Shown here: one piece after another, positions 9,524 to 20,390 of the stretch
Layout: each line of letters starts with the position of its first letter
How positions within the stretch are numbered: position 1 is the first letter of the stretch
Assembly: GCF_017792025.1 (NCBI RefSeq)
Contig: NZ_CP046956.1
Coordinates: 310,001 to 374,000, forward strand
Origin: Sediminibacillus dalangtanensis
GTDB lineage: Bacteria > Bacillota > Bacilli > Bacillales > Amphibacillaceae
Reading direction: 5' to 3'
DNA length: 64,000 bases
Made by a program: the position numbers and the translations under genes
Notes under the pieces: model-generated
Told to the model about the DNA's origin: nothing
The model's database searches: none
The model's input: the letters and a program-made list of their open reading frames with translations, nothing else

Positions 9524-10948
9524 ATGGGGGGTGGACGTATCAAGAAAATAGACGCCAAATGGCTGGTTGTCGTTTCTGTTTTATTTGGCACTTTCACCGT
9601 GATTTTAAACAACAGCATGCTGAATCCGACCTTGCCGCACTTCATTGAGTTGTTCGACTCCAACGCTGTGTCGGTGGGCTGGATTTTGACGATTTTCATG
9701 GTATCGATGGGGATGACGATGCCGCTGACTGGATACCTGGGCGATCGTTTCGGCAAGAAAAAGATTTACTTGATTGGTTTATCGATTTTTTTGGTCGGCT
9801 CGTTGTCCGGTGCATTGTCGCATACCTTGGGGATGATGATCGCTTCACGGGCGGTGCAGGGCATGGCAGGCGGTCTGATGATGCCGATCGCTATGGCTTT
9901 GATCTTCCAAGCGTTTCCCCGGGAGGAACGCGGGCTCGCTGTCGGTATCTATGGAGTTGCCGCGATGGTTGCCCCGGCAATCGGACCTACCATCGGCGGC
10001 TTAATCATCGAATTATTGCCGTGGAATTTTCTGTTTTTATTCAATATTCCGTTTGGACTTATCGGATTGATTATCTCTAGTAAATATTTGATTCCGACCA
10101 ATCCTGACCCGAATTTGAAATTTGACTTAGCCGGCTTTCTGCTGGTGACGGCTGGTGTCGGGGCGATTTTGTTTGCTCTCGGCAGGGGCTCGACATGGGA
10201 ACTGTTGACACAGCCGTTCAGTCTGCTCCTGATCTCTGGAGGCGTGGCAGCCATTATCCTGTTCATTATCTATGAACAAAGGCAAAAGCAGCCGTTGCTG
10301 GAATTGAGTGTCTTCAAAGTCCCGACTTATGCTGTTTCCATCGTGGTGACGGCCACCGCATCGATCGGACTGTTTTCGGGTATTTTTTTATTGCCGCTGT
10401 TAATCCAGAATGTGTACGGGCTAAATGAAATCCAAACCGGACTGTTGTTTCTGCCAGCGGCTTTATGCAGCGGGCTCTTCATGACCCTTGGCGGGAAACT
10501 ATTGGATAAAAAAGGACCGCGTTATGTGGTTCCACCAGGGTTGCTGCTGTTGGCGGCTACCACCTTTGCCCTGGGGAACCTGCAGCTGTCGACACCATTT
10601 TGGCTGATATTGTTGATCAACACGGTCCGTGGGGCAGGACTTGGCATGTCGAATATGCCGGCGACCACCGCCGGGATGAATGCCATTCCGGAAAAACTGG
10701 TTGCACAAGGGTCGGCAATGAACAATGTATTGCGGCAAATTTTTTCCGCCTTCGGTATTGTGTTTTTCTCGATTTACTATGAGGTAAGAAGAGCACAAAT
10801 TTCCTCTGTCAGCGGTTTGGCCGGAGAAGAGGCGGCATTGCAGGCAATCAATGAAGCCTTTCTTTTTTCGTCGCTATTGATGCTGATTGTTGTCCCAATT
10901 TCTTTTATCCTGAAAGGGAAACCGAACGACGATACAAAAAACAGCTGA
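9524..10948 (+). CDS. MFS multidrug exporter, DHA2 (EmrB/QacA) type
   Basis: Hydrophobic 474-aa protein with about 14 predicted membrane helices and MFS motif A (GYLGDRFGKKK) after helix 2. The mid-helix LNNSMLNPTLP and the GPTIGG (antiporter motif C-like) sequence of drug:H+ antiporters are present. By family it exports small toxic compounds in exchange for protons; the substrate cannot be told. The ATG at 9524 has a weak upstream site, and GGGGGGTGG lies just after it, so the true start is uncertain. It is 54 bases after rex and ends in a terminator. B. subtilis has tatAy/tatCy in this interval, so this is lineage-specific content. Confidence 0.88.
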   Translation: MGGGRIKKIDAKWLVVVSVLFGTFTVILNNSMLNPTLPHFIELFDSNAVSVGWILTIFMVSMGMTMPLTGYLGDRFGKKKIYLIGLSIFLVGSLSGALSHTLGMMIASRAVQGMAGGLMMPIAMALIFQAFPREERGLAVGIYGVAAMVAPAIGPTIGGLIIELLPWNFLFLFNIPFGLIGLIISSKYLIPTNPDPNLKFDLAGFLLVTAGVGAILFALGRGSTWELLTQPFSLLLISGGVAAIILFIIYEQRQKQPLLELSVFKVPTYAVSIVVTATASIGLFSGIFLLPLLIQNVYGLNEIQTGLLFLPAALCSGLFMTLGGKLLDKKGPRYVVPPGLLLLAATTFALGNLQLSTPFWLILLINTVRGAGLGMSNMPATTAGMNAIPEKLVAQGSAMNNVLRQIFSAFGIVFFSIYYEVRRAQISSVSGLAGEEAALQAINEAFLFSSLLMLIVVPISFILKGKPNDDTKNS

Positions 10949-10968
10949 CTCGATGTCAGCTGTTTTTT
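10935..10968. terminator. Bidirectional terminator between MFS gene and ydiK
   Basis: Perfect 14-bp stem AAAAAACAGCTGAC / GTCAGCTGTTTTTT with a 5-nt loop. A-run and T-run flanks serve both converging genes. Confidence 0.9.
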
Positions 10969-10979
10969 CATGGCCAAAG

Positions 10980-11183
10980 CTATTTGTTTTTTTTCGACTT
11001 GCGGATTTTAACATGCAGACCGATCAATCGGAACGAAACGACAAAATCGAGCGTGGCAAAAATGGCCAGCAGGATCGTAATGAAGTTCCAAATCGTGTCT
11101 TCAACTGATTGAGCTGCGATATAGGTGAATACAGCTCCCATTGCAAAATACAAGAAAGCCATAAACAACGGGGATGTTCTCAT
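10980..11183 (-). CDS. ydiK: Small membrane protein, YdiK-like (DUF4305)
   Basis: A 67-aa protein with two membrane helices (about residues 6-24 and 30-50) and a basic tail ending in KIRKSKKNK. Size and its position downstream of the CPBP protease match B. subtilis YdiK, of unknown function. A TTG at 11201 extends the frame, but the ATG at 11183 lies about 11 nt after GGAGG, which overlaps the ydiL stop, so translational coupling is likely. Confidence 0.8.
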   Translation of the reverse strand: MRTSPLFMAFLYFAMGAVFTYIAAQSVEDTIWNFITILLAIFATLDFVVSFRLIGLHVKIRKSKKNK

Positions 11184-11190
11184 AAATTGA

Positions 11191-11901
11191 TTAGCCTCCA
11201 ATTAAAATCATTTGCATTTTTTCCCATTGTTCAAGCATTTGATCAAGTTCTTCCGGGTCTATACTGAACTGGGCGATAACCGTGATGGTGTTCATGGCCA
11301 TATGGGTGATAATCGGAACGATGATCCGGTTGGTGTGTACATAAAGAAAGGCAAACACCAGTCCCATGCCCGTGTACGTAATGATGTGGGTGACATCCAT
11401 ATGGACAAGTCCGAAAATAATGGAAGATGCTAGCGCGGCGATGAAAAAGTTCATCCGCTTGTACAGACTGCCGAAAATAATCTTCCGGAAAATGATTTCT
11501 TCCAAAATCGGTGCAATGATAGTAGGAATGATAATGAAAATCGGAGCTGCTCTGGCGATTTCCATGATCTGCATGGTGTTCTCGGAACCTGGTTTGATAC
11601 CAAGAACCATCGTTTCAATGATGACAGCTGCATATTGTGCCATGTAAGCCATCGCCACACCGAGTGCACTCCAGCCGATGATACCGCCTGCTCCGGATGC
11701 GTTGCGGTCACTGCCCTGCCGCATGTCCGGCCGTAATAACAGCAAGGTGATGACAAGGGCGGCAACAAAGCTGATAATGCTCCAGCTGACACTGAAGGTG
11801 AACCGATCTATGTTCAGCATATCGATGAACGGTACGAGAAAAGCTCCGGAAAGCTGCATGATTATATAGGTCATGATGACATACCAATATCGTTTAGGCA
11901 C
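11191..11901 (-). CDS. ydiL: CPBP family intramembrane metalloprotease YdiL
   Basis: Integral membrane protein (236 aa) with about 7-8 helices and the CPBP (CAAX protease/bacteriocin-processing) signatures. These are APILEEIIFRKIIFG near residue 133 (the EExxxR motif), FGLVHMD near 164 (FxxxH) and ITHMAMN near 200 (HxxxN/D). These supply the metal ligands and catalytic glutamate in the family. The substrate is unknown. The start is GTG at 11901 with AAGGAG 9 nt upstream. ydiK follows after 7 bases. Confidence 0.87.
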   Translation of the reverse strand: MPKRYWYVIMTYIIMQLSGAFLVPFIDMLNIDRFTFSVSWSIISFVAALVITLLLLRPDMRQGSDRNASGAGGIIGWSALGVAMAYMAQYAAVIIETMVLGIKPGSENTMQIMEIARAAPIFIIIPTIIAPILEEIIFRKIIFGSLYKRMNFFIAALASSIIFGLVHMDVTHIITYTGMGLVFAFLYVHTNRIIVPIITHMAMNTITVIAQFSIDPEELDQMLEQWEKMQMILIGG

Positions 11902-12094
11902 CTTTAACTACTCCTTCAAAAACAGATTTACTTTACTACATCATTGTACGTATTTTAACATACAATTAGAATAGTCATGTAGTAGAAGGACTGAAGAGCT
12001 CCTGCTGCAGCCTGTAGATGAAGGTTGGCGGGAGTACTTTTTTGCTGTCTGCAGGCCGTTCGTAATTTGTCGAAAAAATTTATGATTACATTGC

Positions 12095-12160
12095 TTGCAA
12101 AATGAAATTGAATTGATTATTATAATAACTGTGTTAGCACTCATCACTGACGAGTGCTAA
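12095..12160 (+). promoter_or_regulatory. groESL promoter with CIRCE operator
   Basis: The perfect CIRCE element TTAGCACTC-N9-GAGTGCTAA occupies 12134-12160, 41 bases before groES. It is the binding site of the HrcA heat-shock repressor. Upstream are a -35-like TTGCAA (12095-12100) and, 17 bases on, TATTAT (12118-12123) overlapping TATAAT (12121-12126), so CIRCE would cover the transcription start. hrcA itself is not in the window. Confidence 0.93.
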
Positions 12161-12201
12161 CAAACAAACCAATTAAATAACGGTTAGGGAGGGTTTCACA
12201 C

Positions 12202-12486
12202 ATGTTAAAGCCACTAGGTGATCGTGTCATTATTGAACTTGTCGAGCAAGAAGAAAAAACAGCAAGCGGTATCGTGCTGCCTGATTCTGCAAAGGAAAAA
12301 CCGCAGGAAGGGAAAGTCGTTGCGGTAGGTTCTGGACGTGTCACAGAGCATGGAGAAAAAGTTGCTCCAGAGGTAGCTGAAGGAAACCTCATCATTTTCT
12401 CGAAGTTTGCTGGTACAGAAGTAAAATACGAAGGCAAAGAATACTTAATTCTTCGTGAGAGCGACATTTTAGCTGTAATCAGCTAA
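12202..12486 (+). CDS. groES: Co-chaperonin GroES
   Basis: The 94-aa heptameric cap of the GroEL folding chamber. It begins [12 protein letters not shown], has the mobile loop [17 protein letters not shown] near residues 16-32 and ends with [22 protein letters not shown] lies about 10 nt before the ATG. First gene of the HrcA-controlled chaperonin operon. Confidence 0.98.
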   Translation: MLKPLGDRVIIELVEQEEKTASGIVLPDSAKEKPQEGKVVAVGSGRVTEHGEKVAPEVAEGNLIIFSKFAGTEVKYEGKEYLILRESDILAVIS

Positions 12487-12523
12487 GGAAGCGAAGGACC
12501 ATTTACAATAACATAATTTTTAA

Positions 12524-14185
<1,662 letters not shown>

Positions 14186-14274
14186 GCTGTCCTCAAACCC
14201 TTTGCTACACAAGGATTTAAAGCACTATAATTAAATATTGACTGGATTTCTTTAAATTTGGTCATAAAAACATT

Positions 14275-14320
14275 AGGCCTTTCAAGAGTTCTCCTGAACT
14301 TTTGAAAGGCCTTTTAAATT
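14275..14320 (+). terminator. Terminator of groESL
   Basis: A stem of about 17 bp, AGGCCTTTCAAGAGTTC / GAACTTTTGAAAGGCCT, with a TCCT loop and a TTTTAAATT tail. Confidence 0.88.
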
Positions 14321-14496
14321 AGGAAGCTCCCTATATGGTTAGTGAATATACAAATTAAGCGGTTTAGCCGGTTGGATAACCATATTTTTACTATCCACAT
14401 CCGTAATACATGTTATTATTTAAGTAAGTAGAAATTTTGGTCTGCAAAGTATTAGAGAATTATTTATAAGTTCAATAATGAAAAAGGAGTTAAGGT

Positions 14497-16356
14497 ATGG
14501 GGATAAAGTTAAAAGAATTGAGAATTAGGTACTTTAAATCATATAAAGAAGCCGATGTTGTTTTTTCTAATAATTCTGTTTTAATTGGTGCTAATAATGT
14601 AGGAAAAACATCGTTATTACAAGCTTTACAGTTTGCTTTCACACGTACAAAAAAAGTTAATATTGAGGATATATATATAGAACCAGATAAAAGTTTGCCT
14701 AAAAGTAGAGAAGCAATTATAGACGCTTTAATATTACCGGTAGATGAAGATGGAAATGAATTGGAAGAATTTGACGAAGTGTGGTTTGAGCATTTTGGAG
14801 AGCTTAGAAGTGAAAGTTCTGACACTCTAAATCAATTTGTAGGAATTAGAACGATATTAAAATACGATAAAGTTAAAGATGAGTACGTATCAGAAAAGAA
14901 AGGTTTAGTTGAATGGCCCGCAACTGAGGAAGTTTTGGAATATTCTAACTTCAAGAGGGCAACAATTACTGAAAAAATCTTACAATCTGTTCCTGTATTT
15001 TATATGGATGCGAGAAGAGATATTGTTTTAGAGATGAAAGATAAAACTTCCTTTTGGGGAAGAATGGTTAGAGATGTTGGGTTGGAAGAAGAAGAAATAG
15101 AAGAAATAGAAGAAACCCTTGATCAAGTGAACGATCGAATTATAGAACGGAGTACAGTTTTAAAACACTTATCTAAAAATCTTAGCAAAATTTCTAAAAC
15201 CGTTAACTCTCCAGAAGAAAGTATTAAAATAGATCCTGTGTCCAGAAAAATAAGAGATCTAGATAGAGGTATTGACTTAACCTTTAAAGATAGAAATTCT
15301 GAAAGGTTTCCGATCTCTAATCATGGAATGGGAACTAGGAGTTGGATAACATTCCTAACCGTTGTAGCATATATTCAATGGAAAATAAAACAAATGAGGG
15401 ATCAAGAAATTCCCTATCATCCATTAGTATTATTGGAAGAACCTGAAGCACATTTACATCCACAAGCGCAGAGGAAAATTTTTCATCAAATAAATGAACT
15501 TGCTGGCCAGAAAATTGTAAGCACTCACTCCCCGTTAATTGTAGGGCAAGTAGATATTGAAGATATAAGGCATATATCTAAAGTGAATAGTGGTACGAAA
15601 GTGAACTCGATCGATACATCTGAATTAGATGAACAAGAGATCAGAAAAATCCGACAAGAAATATTTAAAACAAGGGGGGATCTCTTGTTTGCTAATGCAA
15701 TAATTTTGTGTGAGGGAGAAACTGAAGAACAAGTTATCCCACGGTTTTTTAGAGAGTACTTCGGTTGTGAATCCTTTGAAGTTGGCACAAATGTAATAAG
15801 TGTTGGTGGGAAAGGAAAATATAAACCGTTCTTAAGAATCGCATACGATTTCAATATTGATATTTATGTTTTAAGTGACGGTGAACAAGAAACAATAAAG
15901 AAGGTAAAGAAAGATTTAGAAAGAGTACATGGAGAAGAAGTCAACGTGGAAGAGATGGAGAACATTAAATTTCTTCCAAATGAGTTTGATTTTGAAGAAT
16001 ATCTCATAAGTAAAGGCTATGAAAGAGAGTTGCTTATGGCAATAGAAACCTTATTTGGAGAAGGCTATTTAGATAGTTACATACAGAAAAAAGATCAAAA
16101 GACAAAAGGAAGGAAACCCACCTCAGAAAAATGTGATATATGCCACCAAATTATTTATGAAGATAAGCTTCGAGATTATACAGGAATTGAAGGTAATAAA
16201 GAAGCGTTACTTGATTGTATTCATGAGAACAAAACTGGTTATTCATCTATAATAGCTGAGATTATAATTGAAAGTAGAACTGATGATAAAGTTCCTGAAA
16301 TTATTAGAGATTTGTTTAAGGTAATGAATAGAAAGTTACAAATAATCGAAGATTAG
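14497..16356 (+). CDS. OLD-family ATPase/TOPRIM nuclease, GajA-like
   Basis: A 619-aa AAA ATPase fused to a TOPRIM nuclease domain. The N-terminal ABC-type ATPase has Walker A GANNVGKTS (residues 31-39), a signature-like GMGTRSWITF, Walker B LVLLEEPEAHLHPQ near 310 and an STHSP H-loop. The TOPRIM part has ILCEGETEEQVIP near 402 and LSDGEQE near 457. A CDIC sequence lies near residue 546. Together with the following helicase gene this matches class 2 OLD / Gabija systems, in which GajA cuts phage DNA when nucleotide levels fall. It is somewhat longer than the ~580 residues I recall for GajA. AAAGGAG precedes the ATG. Base composition is clearly more AT-rich than groEL. Confidence 0.88.
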   Translation: MGIKLKELRIRYFKSYKEADVVFSNNSVLIGANNVGKTSLLQALQFAFTRTKKVNIEDIYIEPDKSLPKSREAIIDALILPVDEDGNELEEFDEVWFEHFGELRSESSDTLNQFVGIRTILKYDKVKDEYVSEKKGLVEWPATEEVLEYSNFKRATITEKILQSVPVFYMDARRDIVLEMKDKTSFWGRMVRDVGLEEEEIEEIEETLDQVNDRIIERSTVLKHLSKNLSKISKTVNSPEESIKIDPVSRKIRDLDRGIDLTFKDRNSERFPISNHGMGTRSWITFLTVVAYIQWKIKQMRDQEIPYHPLVLLEEPEAHLHPQAQRKIFHQINELAGQKIVSTHSPLIVGQVDIEDIRHISKVNSGTKVNSIDTSELDEQEIRKIRQEIFKTRGDLLFANAIILCEGETEEQVIPRFFREYFGCESFEVGTNVISVGGKGKYKPFLRIAYDFNIDIYVLSDGEQETIKKVKKDLERVHGEEVNVEEMENIKFLPNEFDFEEYLISKGYERELLMAIETLFGEGYLDSYIQKKDQKTKGRKPTSEKCDICHQIIYEDKLRDYTGIEGNKEALLDCIHENKTGYSSIIAEIIIESRTDDKVPEIIRDLFKVMNRKLQIIED

Positions 16357-16370
16357 GTGGTGAGATTAAA

Positions 16371-18254
16371 GTGGTATTTCCTTTGACGAATACACAAGAT
16401 GAAATTGTTAAACACATCGATGGACCATTATTAGTAACAGCAGGTCCAGGGAGCGGGAAAACAAGAATACTAACTGAGAGAGTAATTAAATTAATAAACT
16501 CAGGAAAAAAAAGGGTGCTAGCCTTAACCTTTAGTAATAGAGCAGCTGAAGAGATTTCAAATCGAATTGAAGAGAGTATAGATGAAAGAAGTCAAGAGAA
16601 TATCTTTGTAGGTACAATCCATAGCTTTTGTTTAGATGTAGTAATGAATCGTGGCCACTTGATAGGCTTGCCAAATGGAATGGTTATTTTAAACTCTGAG
16701 GAAGATAAGTTAGAAATTATAAAAAAGGTTACTTCAGAATTACCAGAATTCAATAATAACTCCCCGAAATATGAAGGGAAGATGGATCAACTCAAAAGTT
16801 ACCTTAAATCAATAAGTAATTATAAAAAACAATTCATTACACCAGAAATATTACTTGACTCAAATGAAGATCAGGGGGAATTTGCTAGAATTTATGAAGC
16901 ATATAATAATATGATGTTAGCTCAAAGAGCTTTGGATTTTGATGATATTTTATTTTATGCTTACAGAATATTTACAGAAAGACCTAAAATAGCGAGATCT
17001 TATACAAGATTATACAAATATATCTGTGTAGATGAAGCTCAAGATTTAAATGCAACTCAATACAAAGTGATAAGAGCTTTATGTGTAGATTTTAATAATA
17101 TTATGATGGTTGGAGATCCTGCACAATCTATTTATGGTTTTATAGGCTCGAACAGTGATTATATGACAAAGCATTTTATTAAAGACTTTAACCCTAAGGA
17201 ATATAAATTATCAGAAAATTTCCGTTCAGCAAAAAAGATTATTGAGGCTGCAAAAAATATTCGAATAGACGCCGGTAACAATGCAGTGTACCCTCTTGAA
17301 GGTGAACTAAAAGTTTGCGAGTTTAAGGAAGAGGAAGAGGAAGCTACATGGATAGCAAATAAAATAAGATGTTTAATAAAGAATGGAAGTCCACTTGTTG
17401 AAGAAGATTTAAGATATGAGGATATCGCAATAATCGGAAGAAATAGGTATGTTCTTACAAATATTTTTGAACAATTAGCGGAACTTGATATCCCTTTCAA
17501 TCAGGGTTTTTCTTCAAGAAGAATAGAGAGTGAATCAATTCCTATTAAAATCTTTGAAGCTGGCTTGCAAATCATCATAAACCCTTATGATGAAGTTCAC
17601 TTTAATCAAATTTTAAATCTGGCACAAATTCATCCGAACGATAATATTCAAACAGAAGGTAATTTTTTGGATTTGCTTCTTGAATTAAATGGAAGCCAGG
17701 TTAGTAATGAGAATATTACCCATTTTAATTCTATAAAAAAGGCTTGGTCAAAATTATTAGATAATGAAGAAAATTTTTCTAAAGCACTAGATATTCTTAC
17801 AGATAATTTAATTACAACTGACCATAATAGCTTCGAAGATTTTGAAAATGAACAATATATGATTTTGAAAGATTTAGACATGTGGAGAGCACAATGGAAA
17901 AAATATTGTAGTCAGACTATTTCAGGTCAGAGGTCTTTATCTCATTTTAGAAATCAAGTTTCTCTTGGGAAAACACAAACGCACAATACAAGGGGAGTCT
18001 CAGTGTTAACAGTTCATATGTCAAAAGGATTAGAATATAACGTAGTTTTTTTAATAGGGATGAACGAAGGTACATTTCCTGATTATAGAGCTAAAAGTAA
18101 TAATGCTCTAAATGAGGAATCCAATAACATGTTTGTGGCGTTAACCAGAGCAAAAAGAATTTGTTATTTAACTTATCCAAGGTACAAGTATATGCCATGG
18201 GGAGAAATGAAATTGCAGCGTCCTTCACGATTTATTAACTTAATTGACCAATAA
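16371..18254 (+). CDS. UvrD/PcrA-like helicase, GajB-like
   Basis: Superfamily 1 helicase (627 aa) with all canonical motifs. These are the Q-motif NTQDEIV and Walker A TAGPGSGKTR (residues 23-32), VDEAQDLN, MVGDPAQSIYGF, LSENFRSAKKI, TVHMSKGLEYNVVFLIG and MFVALTRAKR near the C-terminus. It starts with GTG 14 bases after the gajA-like stop, with AGGTGGTGAG upstream, so the two are an operon. In Gabija, GajB joins GajA and is thought to sense DNA ends or single strands. At 627 aa it is longer than the ~490 residues I recall for B. cereus GajB, closer to a full PcrA. This may be a divergent subtype. Confidence 0.87.
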   Translation: MVFPLTNTQDEIVKHIDGPLLVTAGPGSGKTRILTERVIKLINSGKKRVLALTFSNRAAEEISNRIEESIDERSQENIFVGTIHSFCLDVVMNRGHLIGLPNGMVILNSEEDKLEIIKKVTSELPEFNNNSPKYEGKMDQLKSYLKSISNYKKQFITPEILLDSNEDQGEFARIYEAYNNMMLAQRALDFDDILFYAYRIFTERPKIARSYTRLYKYICVDEAQDLNATQYKVIRALCVDFNNIMMVGDPAQSIYGFIGSNSDYMTKHFIKDFNPKEYKLSENFRSAKKIIEAAKNIRIDAGNNAVYPLEGELKVCEFKEEEEEATWIANKIRCLIKNGSPLVEEDLRYEDIAIIGRNRYVLTNIFEQLAELDIPFNQGFSSRRIESESIPIKIFEAGLQIIINPYDEVHFNQILNLAQIHPNDNIQTEGNFLDLLLELNGSQVSNENITHFNSIKKAWSKLLDNEENFSKALDILTDNLITTDHNSFEDFENEQYMILKDLDMWRAQWKKYCSQTISGQRSLSHFRNQVSLGKTQTHNTRGVSVLTVHMSKGLEYNVVFLIGMNEGTFPDYRAKSNNALNEESNNMFVALTRAKRICYLTYPRYKYMPWGEMKLQRPSRFINLIDQ

Positions 18255-18823
18255 GAAATATTTTATAAAGTAATTTAGCCCAGTATGTCATACATTTACC
18301 TACTGGGTTGAATTTATCCAATAATATCTTTAATCTAATACACTTTTCATAAGTTTACTAAACTTTTGTGATGCTTTTTCTTCCTTGTTTTTTTGTGATA
18401 TGTGCATTGATATATCAGGGGAAGGCGACTATCTTGAAACTTTCCTACTTTCATATAACTAGCTTGAGTTGGTATAAAGTTGACAAAGGTTTGGTTCTCA
18501 AATCCAATGTTATGAACATTTAAATCAGTCGTGTTCCTAACAGAAGCTTTGGAAAAGTATTATGTCGATAAAAAGGTTGATCCATTTTGGAAACAAGGTA
18601 TTGTAGAGATATTTGAAAAGAGAGTTTGAGTTTACTAAAAACGTTTTTGGGTCAGTTCAGCATACACGTGCTGGCTTTTTTATTATGCTCAATAGCTTGT
18701 GATCCAAGGTGTTGTTATGCATCCGGAATCTTATATGGTTCTACTTAAGAGAAGATGGTAAGATATCTCTGTGGTAATATATGTATAACGTAAATTTCAT
18801 TTATCTTAATGAGGTGTTTAGTT
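18255..18823. other. Intergenic region with two hairpins and an ORF remnant
   Basis: About 570 AT-rich bases. A hairpin with GCCCAGTA/TACTGGGT at 18279-18308 may end the helicase transcript. At 18531-18629 a 32-codon open stretch contains VDKKVDPFWKQGIVEIFEKRV and looks coding, but stops close upstream, so it is probably a relic. CAGCA-N6-TGCTG followed by GCTTTTTT (about 18657-18682) is terminator-like. No intact gene is seen. Confidence 0.55.
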
Positions 18824-20194
18824 TTGTGTGATGATAGTACATTGACAAGGGAACTTGTCTTAGGTAAATTATTCGATTCATTTAATTTTGGTAACTTAGG
18901 ATTATTTATCGGAGCTGGTTTTTCAAAAGCGGTTGTTAATGATGATTTCAAGGAGGCGCTCTCTTGGGGACAATTAATTGAAAAAGCATGCGCGGAGCTA
19001 AATGTTGAAATGCCTGATGGTAGTAGCATGCAAGGAATGGCTTATCCTGAAGTTGCTTCGACCATTTGTGATTCTATTTCGAAAAATGAAGGTATAGGAT
19101 ACATTGAAGCAAAAGAAAAGCTAAAAAGAACTTTAGCAGATTTGACTAATTGGTTACCAGATGAAGAGAAAACCGATATCTTCAGCCCTTTAATTGAGAA
19201 AGTTAATCCTAATTGGGTGATTACAACAAACTACGATTTAGTAATTGAGAGGCTCTTAACCGGGAAGTCTGTTTCAATCAGCCCAAACAATTATCTGGCA
19301 CACCCTAAGGGTGTTATACCGATTTATCATTTACATGGTCTTCGCACTGATCCGGATTCTATTATTATTACTCAGGAAGACTATGTGCAGTTATTTAGAC
19401 CGAATGAATACCGGCAAATAAAACTAGCACTGACAATAAAAGAATCCACTACATTAATTTTAGGTTATGGGCTAGGGGATGTTAACGTCCTATCTGCGGT
19501 GGACTGGTCTAAAAATTTGTATGATAAGGCTACAAAAGAATACCCACATGAAATAATCCAAGCAATAAGGGTAGAGAATCCTTCAGCAACACCTTACAGA
19601 GATAAAAATGGTAATATTATTATAGAAGTTTCAGAATTAGAAGACTTCTTTAGCGAACTTGTAGAATATCTAGAGATACAAGACGAAGAATATAAGAAAC
19701 GGTTAGCAGAAATAAGGAGCATTATAGGCGAATTAGAGGAAAATAAGGATGAAAAAGTAGAAAGCTTCATTAATAACAGAGATAGAAGATTGGAATTACT
19801 TCAACTGTTATCAGAGTTTGAACTGCATATGGTTTCTCCTTTTATTAACTTTATTTCAGTTTGTATAGGTAAAACGTGGGAGGAATCCTCTAAGTACGGA
19901 GCTTTCAATGCATATAAAAAAAATCTAAATATCTTACTAGATATAATTATCAACTACCCTTATGAAAGAATGCCACCTGCTTTATTTGATTTTGTTGCTT
20001 ATTCCCTAAATCGCGTATTGAATTATGTAGGTGTAGACAATTCCAAGCGTATTGTAGGGAATAGTTTTGACGCTCAGGAGAGATGGCATAATGCTAAAAA
20101 TGATATTCCTCATAAGATGGTCCAAGAGTTGTATAACTATTCTAGACAAAGTTACCTTGGGACTCTTGCAAGACATTTAAAGACGATGGTTTAG
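18824..20194 (+). CDS. SIR2-domain protein, putative antiphage NADase
   Basis: A 456-aa soluble protein with an N-terminal SIR2-like domain: GLFIGAGFSK (GAGFS at residues 30-34), VITTNYD near 133 and the catalytic-His motif YHLHG near 168, then LILGYGLGDVNV near 214. The remaining ~200 residues are mainly helical by eye and not recognised; they may be a sensor domain. In phage defence such proteins deplete NAD+ on infection. The frame opens at ATG 18809, but GAGGTG at 18811-18816 sits 7 nt before TTG 18824, so TTG is preferred. No obvious partner gene is intact next to it. AT-rich, like the rest of the island. Confidence 0.85.
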   Translation: MCDDSTLTRELVLGKLFDSFNFGNLGLFIGAGFSKAVVNDDFKEALSWGQLIEKACAELNVEMPDGSSMQGMAYPEVASTICDSISKNEGIGYIEAKEKLKRTLADLTNWLPDEEKTDIFSPLIEKVNPNWVITTNYDLVIERLLTGKSVSISPNNYLAHPKGVIPIYHLHGLRTDPDSIIITQEDYVQLFRPNEYRQIKLALTIKESTTLILGYGLGDVNVLSAVDWSKNLYDKATKEYPHEIIQAIRVENPSATPYRDKNGNIIIEVSELEDFFSELVEYLEIQDEEYKKRLAEIRSIIGELEENKDEKVESFINNRDRRLELLQLLSEFELHMVSPFINFISVCIGKTWEESSKYGAFNAYKKNLNILLDIIINYPYERMPPALFDFVAYSLNRVLNYVGVDNSKRIVGNSFDAQERWHNAKNDIPHKMVQELYNYSRQSYLGTLARHLKTMV

Positions 20195-20390
20195 TTTTTA
20201 TTCATATACATTCATGAAGTGTGGAAAAGTTAATAATAGCTGCATAGTGGCTAATGATTATTGCGTTAACGGGAGCAGGTGAGTTGAAGAAGGATATTAA
20301 AAAAATTAAAAAGCCTTGATTTTCAGAGGGATTTTTTAAAATTAGATTGAATATTTCTTATATAAAATTCTTTTGGAGCTGTGAGGGATT

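Noticed and set aside
9535..9545. ATC at 9539 as a non-canonical start of the MFS gene after GGGGGGTGG
   Set aside because: The spacing is attractive, but ATC starts are very rare; the ATG at 9524 was kept with a note on uncertainty.
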